Source of the DNA: Liquorilactobacillus uvarum DSM 19971
Lineage (GTDB): Bacteria; Bacillota; Bacilli; Lactobacillales; Lactobacillaceae
Direction of reading: 5' to 3'
Assembly (NCBI RefSeq): GCF_001434935.1
Contig: NZ_AZEG01000015.1
Location: forward strand, 1-57,966
Length of the DNA stretch: 57,966 nucleotides
Of the stretch, positions 51,832-57,966 are shown piece after piece (position 1 is the stretch's first letter; each line of letters starts with the position of its first letter). Position numbers and translations under genes: made by a program. Below the pieces are notes generated by a model that saw only the letters and a list, made by a program, of their open reading frames with translations, was not told the DNA's origin and searched no databases.

Positions 51832-53019
51832 TCAATCTTTTTCTGGACCATCTGTTACCGTCTCTTCAGGTACAATTTTGTCTTTTTCAGAATCTTCACT
51901 CCAAATACCAGTTGCATCAATTTGCTGAATTGCAGCCTCTACCGTATCAGCTAGGGCAATTAAATAACCTGCTTCTCGAATACGTGCCGTTTTAGGATAA
52001 CGATAAAAACGATAATACCAATTATCCTTAAGAATCCACTGTGTTCTGAGCTCGTCCATGTCTTCCACACACAATGTAACTACCGCAGTCGGCTGTAAAA
52101 ATTTAACTTGCGGCAAAGGCATATGCGCAATAGCACGGATATGCTGCTCAAACATCGACACATTAGTCGCCTTATCAAAAACATAGCCAGCTTTATGAAG
52201 AGCAGGCACTATTCTTTTAACATATAATGTGCCACTTTTAGTCAAGAAAAAAGCTATTTCTAAAATGCCGACATAATTCAACTTACTGGAAATATCACTT
52301 GCCAATCTTTGAATTTCTGCCTTGATTTCTGGAGAAACATCAGATTTGACAACTGATTGGTGTAGTTGATGATTGTGGTAAGTATTTTCAACAATTGGGA
52401 ACATATTCAAATCACCATTTGCTTCTTTAGCAATGACGACCGACAGTTCTTTCTCATATGGAATCCAAGCCTCTAAAATAAAAGTTCCCAAATCGACTAA
52501 GTCGGCACACTTTGAAATATCAGACTGCTTTTTGATGACCTGTTGGCGTCTCCTTCCATACCCCTTTTGGATAGGTTTTAGCACACACGGATAACCGATA
52601 GATCCAATTGATTGATAGACGTCATCCAAACCAACAATTGTCGCATATGGCGCAATATTGATATTAATTTGTTCTAGAAACGCACGCTCTAATAGCCTAT
52701 CCTGTGCATTTTCCAAGGTTTCTTTTCCTTGAGGCACGCGCGTGAAACGCTCTAAAAAGGCAATTATTTCAGCCGGGACACTTTCTGACTCATATGTTAC
52801 AATATCGCATCTTTCCGCAAAATCCTGCAATTTGCCCTTATCATCCTGCGTACCTATAATTCTTAAATCGGCTTCTTGCATAATAGGATTGGCTTCATTT
52901 GCTCCAAAAGCAGCAACCTGAAAACCCATTTTTTTTGCAGTTTCAGCTAACATTATGCCATTTGGACTATCCCCGATTATTCCAATTGTACTTCCGGGAA
53001 ACAACACTTCATTATCCAT
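51832..53019 (-). CDS. PurK-like ATP-grasp protein with lost active-site residues
   Basis: 395 residues with the fold order of N5-carboxyaminoimidazole ribonucleotide synthetase (PurK), including AERCDIVTYESESVPAE, NAQDRLLE and FPIVENTYH. But the two Mg-binding glutamates are gone: VE(F/C)F reads IAFF with A256, and NEIAPR reads KRIVPA with R269. The glycine loop YDGKG is YGRRR, and the N-terminal GQLGRM is DSPNGIM. A charged tail of about 25 residues is extra. It is not in a pur operon but between pcrA and pbuX. Catalysis is unlikely; a regulatory or purine-sensing role is a guess. Confidence 0.8.
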   Translation of the reverse strand: MDNEVLFPGSTIGIIGDSPNGIMLAETAKKMGFQVAAFGANEANPIMQEADLRIIGTQDDKGKLQDFAERCDIVTYESESVPAEIIAFLERFTRVPQGKETLENAQDRLLERAFLEQININIAPYATIVGLDDVYQSIGSIGYPCVLKPIQKGYGRRRQQVIKKQSDISKCADLVDLGTFILEAWIPYEKELSVVIAKEANGDLNMFPIVENTYHNHQLHQSVVKSDVSPEIKAEIQRLASDISSKLNYVGILEIAFFLTKSGTLYVKRIVPALHKAGYVFDKATNVSMFEQHIRAIAHMPLPQVKFLQPTAVVTLCVEDMDELRTQWILKDNWYYRFYRYPKTARIREAGYLIALADTVEAAIQQIDATGIWSEDSEKDKIVPEETVTDGPEKD

Positions 53020-53070
53020 TGTCTCACTACTTTCTCTATGGTCAGTTAATATTAGTCTAATGATTCTTAA

Positions 53071-53092
53071 CCTCGCAGATTGCTTTGCGAGG
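53071..53092. repeat. hairpin upstream of the PurK-like gene
   Basis: CCTCGCA (53071-53077) pairs perfectly with TGCGAGG (53086-53092) around an eight-base loop. It lies 52-73 bp before the PurK-like start and has no good T-run. It could be an operator or weak attenuator. Confidence 0.45.
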
Positions 53093-53150
53093 TGTTCTCT
53101 CGTTTAACAGTTTACCATACATTGTAGATTTCAATTATTTATTAATTCTA

Positions 53151-53245
53151 AAAAAAAGCCCGTTTTACAAAAAACTTGATCTTTTCTTAAAATAAAAAGT
53201 AATTTGTTCATATGTCTTAAACTATCGATTTAATTTGGGCTTTTT
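53151..53245. terminator. long-loop terminator after pbuX
   Basis: AAAGCCC (53155-53161) and GGGCTTT (53237-53243) pair across a 75-base loop, with A/T runs on both outer sides. It is the only terminator-like element between pbuX and the PurK-like gene; the rest of that 331-bp gap holds no gene. Confidence 0.5.
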
Positions 53246-53350
53246 CACAAATCTGTTCCAAGAGTTGATCTTTCTTATATAAACTGCGTGTTGCTCATTA
53301 TGATTGCTTAAGTTTTGCCGATCGTTTGTCCTATGCTCATGCATCTATTG

Positions 53351-54643
53351 CTATTTCTCTGAATGATGTTCTTTAAAAATAATATTCAAGGTGACTGATA
53401 CTAAACTGGCGATAACAATTCCATTCCCCAAGAGCAGCTGTGCAGTCTTAGGCAGAAACTGAAAAATTCCCGGATACACTGAAACACCCAAACCCAAACC
53501 AACTGAAAGTGCGACAATTAATAAGTTCTTTTGGTTAGAAAAATCAACTTTTAATAACATTCGCATTCCCTGAACGCTTATCATGGCAAACATTACCAAC
53601 ATTGCACCACCTAAAACCGCTGTTGGAATAATAGTAGCTATCGCACCTACTTTAGGCAAAAGTCCCATCAACATCAACAAACCGGCAGACCAATAGATCG
53701 GCTTTTTAGTTTTAATACCTGAAAGCTGCAGCAATCCAACATTTTGTGAAAAAGTCGTATATGGGAAAGTATTAAAAATACCACCCAAAATAGCTGCTAT
53801 TCCCTCTGCCCGATAGCCATGCTTTAATTCTACCGCTGATATCGGTTTATTTAAAACATCACCTAACGCAAAAAAGACACCTGTGGATTCGACCATTGAA
53901 ACCAGTGAAATAATAATCATTGTGATTGCAGAAGACCATTCAAAATGAGGAGGCCCAAAATAAAAAGGTTGCGGTATACGGAACCATGAAGCCTGCATAA
54001 CAGGTTCTAATGAAACCAAGCCCAGCATTGCAGCAGCAATTGTGCCAACGATCAATCCCAGCAAAACAGCAATAGTACTTATGAATTTTTTACCCCAGAC
54101 CTGAATAAACAAAATAACAATAATAGTTAAAAAGCCTAATAGTATATTATGTAACTCACCAAAACTCTTTGAAGTTGCATCGCCGCCTCCAATATTTTGA
54201 ACCGCAATCGGAATCAGCGTTAATCCAATAACCGTTATCAATGAACCCGTCACAACCGGCGGAAATAGTTTTTTTACTTTCGAAAATTGACCAGAAATTA
54301 AAAAAACAAAAACACCTGCAATAATAATAGCTCCATACATTGTTCCGATCGTAAATTCTTTTCCAATCATTTTTAAAGGCTCAACAGCCTGGATAGCGCA
54401 CCCAAGTACAACAGGCAGACCAATTCCAAAATAACGGTTTCGCCAAAGCTGCAATAAAGTTGCCAAACCGCACATAAAAATATCAATTGAAACCAAATAT
54501 GTCATTTGAGAACTATTGAATTTCAAAGCAGTTCCTATTAGTAAAGGAACTGCAACAGCTCCTGAATACATTGCAAGAAGATGCTGTAAACCCAAAATAG
54601 CAGCTTTCCCTTGACCAACCTTTCTTTCAACTTGATTAATCAT
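53351..54643 (-). CDS. pbuX: xanthine/uracil-type purine permease
   Basis: NCS2-family nucleobase transporter of 430 residues with about 12-14 membrane segments. It has the [16 protein letters not shown] start and the [13 protein letters not shown] and ...[12 protein letters not shown] signature stretches. I chose the ATG at 54643, with GGGGGA eight bases ahead; it overlaps the xpt end by 8 bp. It is cotranscribed with xpt and controlled by the guanine riboswitch. Xanthine is the expected substrate. Confidence 0.93.
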   Translation of the reverse strand: MINQVERKVGQGKAAILGLQHLLAMYSGAVAVPLLIGTALKFNSSQMTYLVSIDIFMCGLATLLQLWRNRYFGIGLPVVLGCAIQAVEPLKMIGKEFTIGTMYGAIIIAGVFVFLISGQFSKVKKLFPPVVTGSLITVIGLTLIPIAVQNIGGGDATSKSFGELHNILLGFLTIIVILFIQVWGKKFISTIAVLLGLIVGTIAAAMLGLVSLEPVMQASWFRIPQPFYFGPPHFEWSSAITMIIISLVSMVESTGVFFALGDVLNKPISAVELKHGYRAEGIAAILGGIFNTFPYTTFSQNVGLLQLSGIKTKKPIYWSAGLLMLMGLLPKVGAIATIIPTAVLGGAMLVMFAMISVQGMRMLLKVDFSNQKNLLIVALSVGLGLGVSVYPGIFQFLPKTAQLLLGNGIVIASLVSVTLNIIFKEHHSEK

Positions 54644-55232
54644 TTTCAGCATCCCCCGCAAAATGTACTTTTTCCCCTTCAAATGAAGAAATGCGTGCTA
54701 GTGACTCTAGTCTCACACCACGTTTTTTAATCAATTCAGCGCCAGTTTGAAATGATTTTTCAATTGCAATCCCAACTCCTATAACCTGTGCTTTGGCTAG
54801 CTCACAAATATCAAGTAAACCATTCACAGCTTGACCATTCGCTAGGAAGTCATCAATTATCAACACATTGTCATTAGCATTCAAAAATTTTTCATCGACT
54901 GAAATTGTATTTTCAACTTTCTTTGTATATGAGTATACTTTTGCTGTATATAGCCCGCCATCCAGAGTAGCGCTTTTTTGTTTCTTAGCAAAAACCACTG
55001 GAACGTGCATTATTAAACCCGTCATGATTGCAGGCGCTATTCCTGAAGACTCAACTGTTAATATTTTAGTAATAGACTCTTCCTTGTATAGACGTACAAA
55101 TTCTTGTCCCAAAGCGTACATCAAATCTGGGTCAATTTGATGATTTAGAAATTGATTAACTTTTAACACATCTCCAGAAAGCACAAGCCCATCTTCACGG
55201 ATACGTTCTTCTAATAATTTCAATTTATCCAA
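54636..55232 (-). CDS. xpt: xanthine phosphoribosyltransferase
   Basis: Converts xanthine and PRPP to XMP. 198 residues with the PRPP loop [13 protein letters not shown] (residues about 123-135), the [14 protein letters not shown] phosphate loop and the conserved FAKKQKS(A)TL. Length is normal. Leader carries a guanine riboswitch; coupled to pbuX by overlap. Confidence 0.96.
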   Translation of the reverse strand: MDKLKLLEERIREDGLVLSGDVLKVNQFLNHQIDPDLMYALGQEFVRLYKEESITKILTVESSGIAPAIMTGLIMHVPVVFAKKQKSATLDGGLYTAKVYSYTKKVENTISVDEKFLNANDNVLIIDDFLANGQAVNGLLDICELAKAQVIGVGIAIEKSFQTGAELIKKRGVRLESLARISSFEGEKVHFAGDAEND

Positions 55233-55250
55233 CCTTTCTTCTTTGAAAAT

Positions 55251-55289
55251 AAAAAAGCTTCTCTTAATACGACAAGTCGTAAAAGAAGC
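55251..55289 (-). terminator. riboswitch-controlled terminator before xpt
   Basis: Minus strand GCTTCTTTTACGAC (55289..55276) pairs with GTCGTATTAAGAGAAGC (55273..55257) with small bulges, followed by T6. It stands between the aptamer and the xpt start, the expected expression platform: guanine bound means termination. Confidence 0.85.
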
Positions 55290-55315
55290 CCCTCTTTATT
55301 ATTGATAGCTTTTTT

Positions 55316-55383
55316 TACTTATAGTCCAAGATTTGCGGCCTTGGGTAGAAACTTGTCAACCATATTATGACATTATATAAGTA
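55316..55383 (-). promoter_or_regulatory. purine (guanine-type) riboswitch aptamer
   Basis: Minus strand: P1 TACTTATA/TATAAGTA, J1/2 TAAT, P2 GTCATAATATGGTTGAC, the J2/3 core AAGTTTCTACC, P3 CCAAG/CTTGG, and J3/1 ACTAT. The specificity base in J3/1 is C, so guanine/hypoxanthine rather than adenine is expected. P2 is AT-rich with a short stem. Placement before xpt-pbuX matches the classical switch. Confidence 0.93.
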
Positions 55384-55395
55384 CAATACTTACGT

Positions 55396-55424
55396 AGATT
55401 AGCATACATTATTCCAATCAGCAA
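55396..55424 (-). promoter_or_regulatory. promoter of xpt-pbuX
   Basis: Minus strand TTGCTG (55424..55419), 17-base spacer, TAATCT (55401..55396) preceded by TGC (extended -10). It starts transcription just ahead of the aptamer. Confidence 0.7.
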
Positions 55425-55444
55425 ACACAAATGGTCAGTCCCAT

Positions 55445-56221
55445 TTAGTTTGCTGATACTTTATCATATTTATTTAGTTTGTATTCTTGAATAATCTGAA
55501 TTAATTTTTTAGCATACTCTGGATCAGTCGCATAACCCTGCTTTTGCAGCGCCGCTGCCGCATCTTGATAGTTTTTAGCAGCTAACACCGTACGATAATG
55601 TCCTTGATCCCACTCAGTTCCATTCACGAATAATTGGGTGTGTGCTTCAATTGAAGCATTCCAATCCTTATAAGTTGCAAATTTAGCTTTAACTGTTATC
55701 CACTGTCCATTGACGTATTCAGACGTTGTCATCATTTGAGCATCCGCTGCATTACTTTTAACACCAAATAAATTATGATATTGGCTTGCCAGTTGGCTCT
55801 CTCCCCAATTTGATTCAAGTGCTGCTTGTGCGAGAGTAATACTAGACAAAAGCTGATATTTTTTCTGTTCACTTTGTGCAATTGGAAGAATTTGATTAAT
55901 AAAATTTCTTTTAGTAGCATCACTAATCTGTGCAGTATTCACATTATTATTATCTGATGATGAATACTTTCCAAGCCAATTCATCACCTGGACTGTTAAA
56001 ATGCTTATAATCAAAACCAGCACTAAAACATTAGTTATTTGCAGTTTCCCATTAACTACCAAAAAGCCCTTCTTTTTCCGGCTAACTTTTCTTTTCCTTC
56101 TCTTCTTTTTAACCAACTTTTTCAACCCTTCATAAATTAACAATACTTCACTTCTATAACTTGATTCAAGCATTTTTGAAATATCACAGAGCTCGTCATT
56201 GATATGATAATATGAGCTCAA
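55445..56221 (-). CDS. membrane-anchored GH73-type N-acetylglucosaminidase
   Basis: Peptidoglycan hydrolase of 258 residues. The catalytic glutamate is E136 in AQAALESNWGESQLA, followed by YHNLFGVK and the WDQGHYRTVLAAKNYQDAAAALQKQGYATDPEYAKKL end (LytG-like). A membrane segment lies at about 62-82, leaving the enzyme outside. Unusual is a cytoplasmic arm of about 60 residues with a highly basic run (KKKRRKRKVSRKKK). The start is uncertain: TTG 56221 has only a weak ribosome site, and a later ATG at codon 17 is not better. The upstream region holds an unexplained structured element. Confidence 0.82.
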   Translation of the reverse strand: MSSYYHINDELCDISKMLESSYRSEVLLIYEGLKKLVKKKRRKRKVSRKKKGFLVVNGKLQITNVLVLVLIISILTVQVMNWLGKYSSSDNNNVNTAQISDATKRNFINQILPIAQSEQKKYQLLSSITLAQAALESNWGESQLASQYHNLFGVKSNAADAQMMTTSEYVNGQWITVKAKFATYKDWNASIEAHTQLFVNGTEWDQGHYRTVLAAKNYQDAAAALQKQGYATDPEYAKKLIQIIQEYKLNKYDKVSAN

Positions 56222-56245
56222 ACCGCTTAACCGTACTATTATCTC

Positions 56246-56458
56246 AAAAAAACTGTCCTTTTAAAGTGCAAATTACAAACATTCTACAGTGACAACAAGC
56301 CCTGTCTGCCCCGATAATAAAGAAAGCAGGTGGGCTCTTGCCTGCCATTGCTAGATCATTTTTAAGTCTTCTACACTCAAAATATCATATCAGACAATCA
56401 CCTTTAGTTAGCTGTGCACAGAGGTGAAAGAAAAGAAATTCCAAAAGCGCTAATCATT
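56246..56458 (-). ncRNA. candidate structured RNA or long leader upstream of the GH73 gene
   Basis: A segment GC-richer than its surroundings, with a TGT-TATAAT extended -10 just before it (TATAAT 56470..56465) and T7 at its end (56252..56246). Inside, GCAGG/CCTGC (56345..56341 with 56330..56326) form a hairpin. The ten-base loop of that hairpin (CAAGAGCCC part) can pair with GGGCTTG at 56302..56296, giving an H-type pseudoknot. An upstream hairpin CACCT/AGGTG lies at about 56427-56400. I do not recognise the family: 6S RNA, a riboswitch leader or an unknown sRNA are options. It accounts for the 503-bp gap together with the MarR terminator. Confidence 0.4.
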
Positions 56459-56662
56459 AGTCAGATTATAACATATAACATTTTATAAAATTTTTGAAAA
56501 TTAATTAAATAAATACTTAATTTAAAAAATTACACTATTTATTTTCTAACAAATTTTTTTGAAAGTTTACACGCAAATATTTAAATCAGCATTCTTTTTT
56601 CATCTAAAAAAGCTAGACATAATTCTAAACACATATAAGCTTAAACGATTCTTACCATAAAT

Positions 56663-56695
56663 AAAAAAAGTCGAGATACACTCTCAACTTTTAAC
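56663..56695 (-). terminator. terminator after the MarR gene
   Basis: Minus strand AAAAGTTGAGA pairs with TCTCGACTTTTT, with one mismatch, followed by a T-run. About 30 bases past the stop. Confidence 0.8.
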
Positions 56696-56724
56696 CATCA
56701 ATATAAATATTACCCATTTTCTTA

Positions 56725-57162
56725 TTAAAATTCATCCAAACTCTCATCCGTAATTATCTCAATTGTTTGACGCAAAACACGCTTAAAGATAGCCAAATCC
56801 TTAGGGGCAACCTCATCTTCGAGTTTGTTTTCCAGTCTCTGCCAAAATTCATTGTCTGAATCCATCATTTGATGATACTTATCTGTGACCATTAAATGAG
56901 TAACTCTGCGATCTACATCATCCAATCGTTTCTCAATCAATCCTAATTTCATTAATTTTTTAATGTGATAATTAGTATTAGGTGTTGATTGATCAAGAAG
57001 TTTAGATATCATTCCAATCGTTGGTTCTTTTAGTTGATATATAGCTTCTAAGTAATATATATCAATCGCGCCAAGTTTTTCAAAATCAGGTGAGTTTTGA
57101 TGCCGCTCATGCAATCTTAAAACTTGCGTTAAGTTAGTTAAAGACTTTTGTAAAGTAATCAC
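56725..57162 (-). CDS. MarR-family transcription regulator
   Basis: 145-residue winged-helix regulator. Pattern: YYLEAIYQLKEPTIGMISKLL, the recognition helix around STPNTNYHIKKLMKLGLIEK (about 60-79), and the wing RLDDVDRRVTHLMVT with the DxR signature. Start is GTG with CGGGGG eight bases ahead. No target operon stands next to it, so its regulon is unclear. Confidence 0.88.
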   Translation of the reverse strand: MITLQKSLTNLTQVLRLHERHQNSPDFEKLGAIDIYYLEAIYQLKEPTIGMISKLLDQSTPNTNYHIKKLMKLGLIEKRLDDVDRRVTHLMVTDKYHQMMDSDNEFWQRLENKLEDEVAPKDLAIFKRVLRQTIEIITDESLDEF

Positions 57163-57214
57163 GCTTTTTTCCCCCGAATGTTTAAAATAATTTATATAAC
57201 ATACGAACTATCAT

Positions 57215-57243
57215 AATATACTAAAATAATATATCATTGTCAA
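57215..57243 (-). promoter_or_regulatory. promoter of the MarR gene
   Basis: Minus strand TTGACA (57243..57238), 17-base spacer, TATATT (57220..57215). The spacer and -10 share a repeated TATATTAT word, so autoregulation by the MarR protein is possible. Confidence 0.75.
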
Positions 57244-57449
57244 GCAAACACTGTAAGTTATATTTTTCTTTACCTTCTATGCATGTATTTTACACTAATA
57301 TGTTTAAAAGTTCTAAAAATTTGTTTCTCACTAAAGACATGCCATTTATATTACTCTTCACGCATCTTTCTGTGCAATTATTATTAGAACAAGCAATAAC
57401 CTTACCAGTGCTAAACTACATAACTTCCATTCTACTATTTCTTTGATCA

Positions 57450-57487
57450 AATTTAAATAACATATCGTAATATGTATTATTTAAATT
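57450..57487. repeat. 16-18 bp inverted repeat
   Basis: AATTTAAATAACATAT and ATATGTATTATTTAAATT pair around a CGTA loop with one 2-base bulge. It is AT-rich and has no T-run, so it is not a typical terminator. Possible regulator site or remnant end of a mobile element. Confidence 0.5.
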
Positions 57488-57512
57488 ATTAAAAATGATA
57501 ATTTTTTACTTA

Positions 57513-57557
57513 TTATTGTTCACGACCTGCCTTCAGATAGCTAACGCTCTGATTCAC
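57513..57557 (-). CDS. possible 14-residue micropeptide
   Basis: GTG start 57557, stop TAA 57513, peptide MNQSVSYLKAGREQ. It is preceded by AAGGAGGAGA at about eight bases, one of the best ribosome sites in the window. Upstream lies a perfect palindrome AATTGC-AC-GCAATT close to a TATATA box. No larger frame uses this site. It could be a regulatory peptide, a leader peptide, or the 5' remnant of a lost gene. Confidence 0.3.
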   Translation of the reverse strand: MNQSVSYLKAGREQ

Positions 57558-57915
57558 TAACACATCTCCTCCTTATATAAATTGCGTGCAATTAGTTAAT
57601 CTTCAGCAGAATCATCATTCTATTCCCCGCATTCTCTGATAATTAGTAAAAACTTTGCCATGCACTATCTTTGCTCTCTTACTTTATTTTATGTTTTTTC
57701 AAAGCACCAGTAGTTGAACAATGATATTGCCTGAAGCAGTTATATTATGTTTTCCTTTTTTAAATCAACTGACCATGTGAACTTTATAGGACTTGGAATT
57801 ACTCCAAAATCATGGACGCGGATATTCTTAAAATGTCCTATTATGAGGGCTAAGTAGCGTAATTAATAAAAAAATAGTTTTACTTGAGCCTGCAAATAGT
57901 TAGCTTTTGAAAATA

Positions 57916-57942
57916 AGAGGCTGTGACATAACTAGCCTCTGT
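57916..57942. repeat. hairpin near the right edge
   Basis: AGAGGCT and AGCCTCT pair around an 11-base loop (GTGACATAACT). The wording resembles the hairpin after clpE (GGGGCTGCGACA...) and lactobacillal terminators, but no T-run follows. It may end a gene lying outside the window. Confidence 0.45.
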
Positions 57943-57966
57943 ATAAGCAAATAGGACGAGAAACCG

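Larger units (their letters stand above)
57163..57966. other. gene-poor right end
   Basis: About 800 bp with no gene of normal size. It holds the marR promoter, a long inverted repeat (57450-57487), a 14-codon ORF with a strong ribosome site (57513-57557) and a hairpin near the edge (57916-57942). A 69-codon frame at 57237-57446 begins with TTG inside the marR -35 box and has no ribosome site, so I do not call it. Confidence 0.5.

Noticed and set aside
56246-56458. tmRNA, RNase P RNA, SRP RNA or T-box leader
   Set aside because: None of their hallmark strings is present: no tRNA-like T-arm end, no SRP GGAA/AGCAG core, no GGGTGGNACCGCG T-box bulge partner, and it is too short for RNase P RNA.
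57237-57446. 69-codon frame with hydrophobic residues
   Set aside because: It starts at TTG inside the marR -35 box, has no ribosome site, and hydrophobicity is expected from T-rich DNA.

Overview
The window looks like a chromosomal segment of a low-GC Gram-positive bacterium of the family Lactobacillaceae. The genus is not resolvable by eye, though a Liquorilactobacillus/Ligilactobacillus-type genome is plausible. Reasons: AT-rich DNA, strong AGGAGG-type ribosome sites, HPr/EI of the PTS, CtsR-controlled clpE, gatCAB, the block pcrA-ligA-camS-gatCAB-dgkB-rlmD, and several protein families typical of Lactobacillales. Apart from weak hints at the right edge I see no transposase, phage, plasmid or CRISPR material. 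It is mostly core genome, with an accessory-looking patch at about 36.7-39.5 kb and a gene-poor right end.

Layout. Positions 1-324 hold the tandem promoters and leader of an rRNA operon that reads leftward out of the window. Positions 0.9-6.7 kb are a lipoteichoic acid (LTA) block: lafA-lafB-UPF0104 membrane protein, a DUF1797 protein and ltaS. Then come ptsHI (6.9-8.9 kb), clpE with a CtsR operator, a DUF1827 protein, an unusual MucBP/SH3-like protein, prfC, a CorC-type protein, a TagH-like ABC protein with a LysM tail, and tagD. From 18.7 to 33.3 kb: an AI-2E-family permease, a DUF402 nucleotidase, a serine hydrolase, rlmD copy 1, recX, a YihY-type protein, a LysM protein, galU, map, flavodoxin, a YfhO-type protein and a UDP-GlcNAc 2-epimerase. 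Then follow tRNA-Arg(CCU), a DEAD-box helicase, an oxidoreductase, small accessory genes with TetR and HxlR regulators, and rlmD copy 2. The core block dgkB-gatBAC-camS-ligA-pcrA, a PurK-like protein, and xpt-pbuX under a guanine riboswitch follow. A GH73 glucosaminidase and a MarR regulator are the last genes.

How the genes fit together. A large share concerns the cell envelope and especially LTA. GalU makes UDP-glucose, LafA and LafB build the glycolipid anchor, LtaS polymerises glycerol phosphate on it, DgkB recycles the diacylglycerol released, and YfhO-type proteins are linked to glycosylation of the polymer. TagD and a TagH-like protein point to wall teichoic acid or a relic of it.

Most interesting observations. 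(1) The TagH-like protein has changed residues in every ATPase motif I can check and ends in an extracellular LysM domain, so it looks like a pseudo-ATPase turned scaffold or sensor. (2) A PurK paralogue next to pcrA has lost both metal-binding glutamates. (3) A GC-richer pseudoknot-capable noncoding element lies upstream of the GH73 gene, with its own extended -10 and a U-run. (4) Two RlmD-type methyltransferases both lack the iron-sulphur cysteines. (5) A protein with two MucBP-like and two SH3-like modules has no export signal. (6) A 14-codon ORF with a strong ribosome site and an upstream palindrome sits in the right-hand gene-free stretch.
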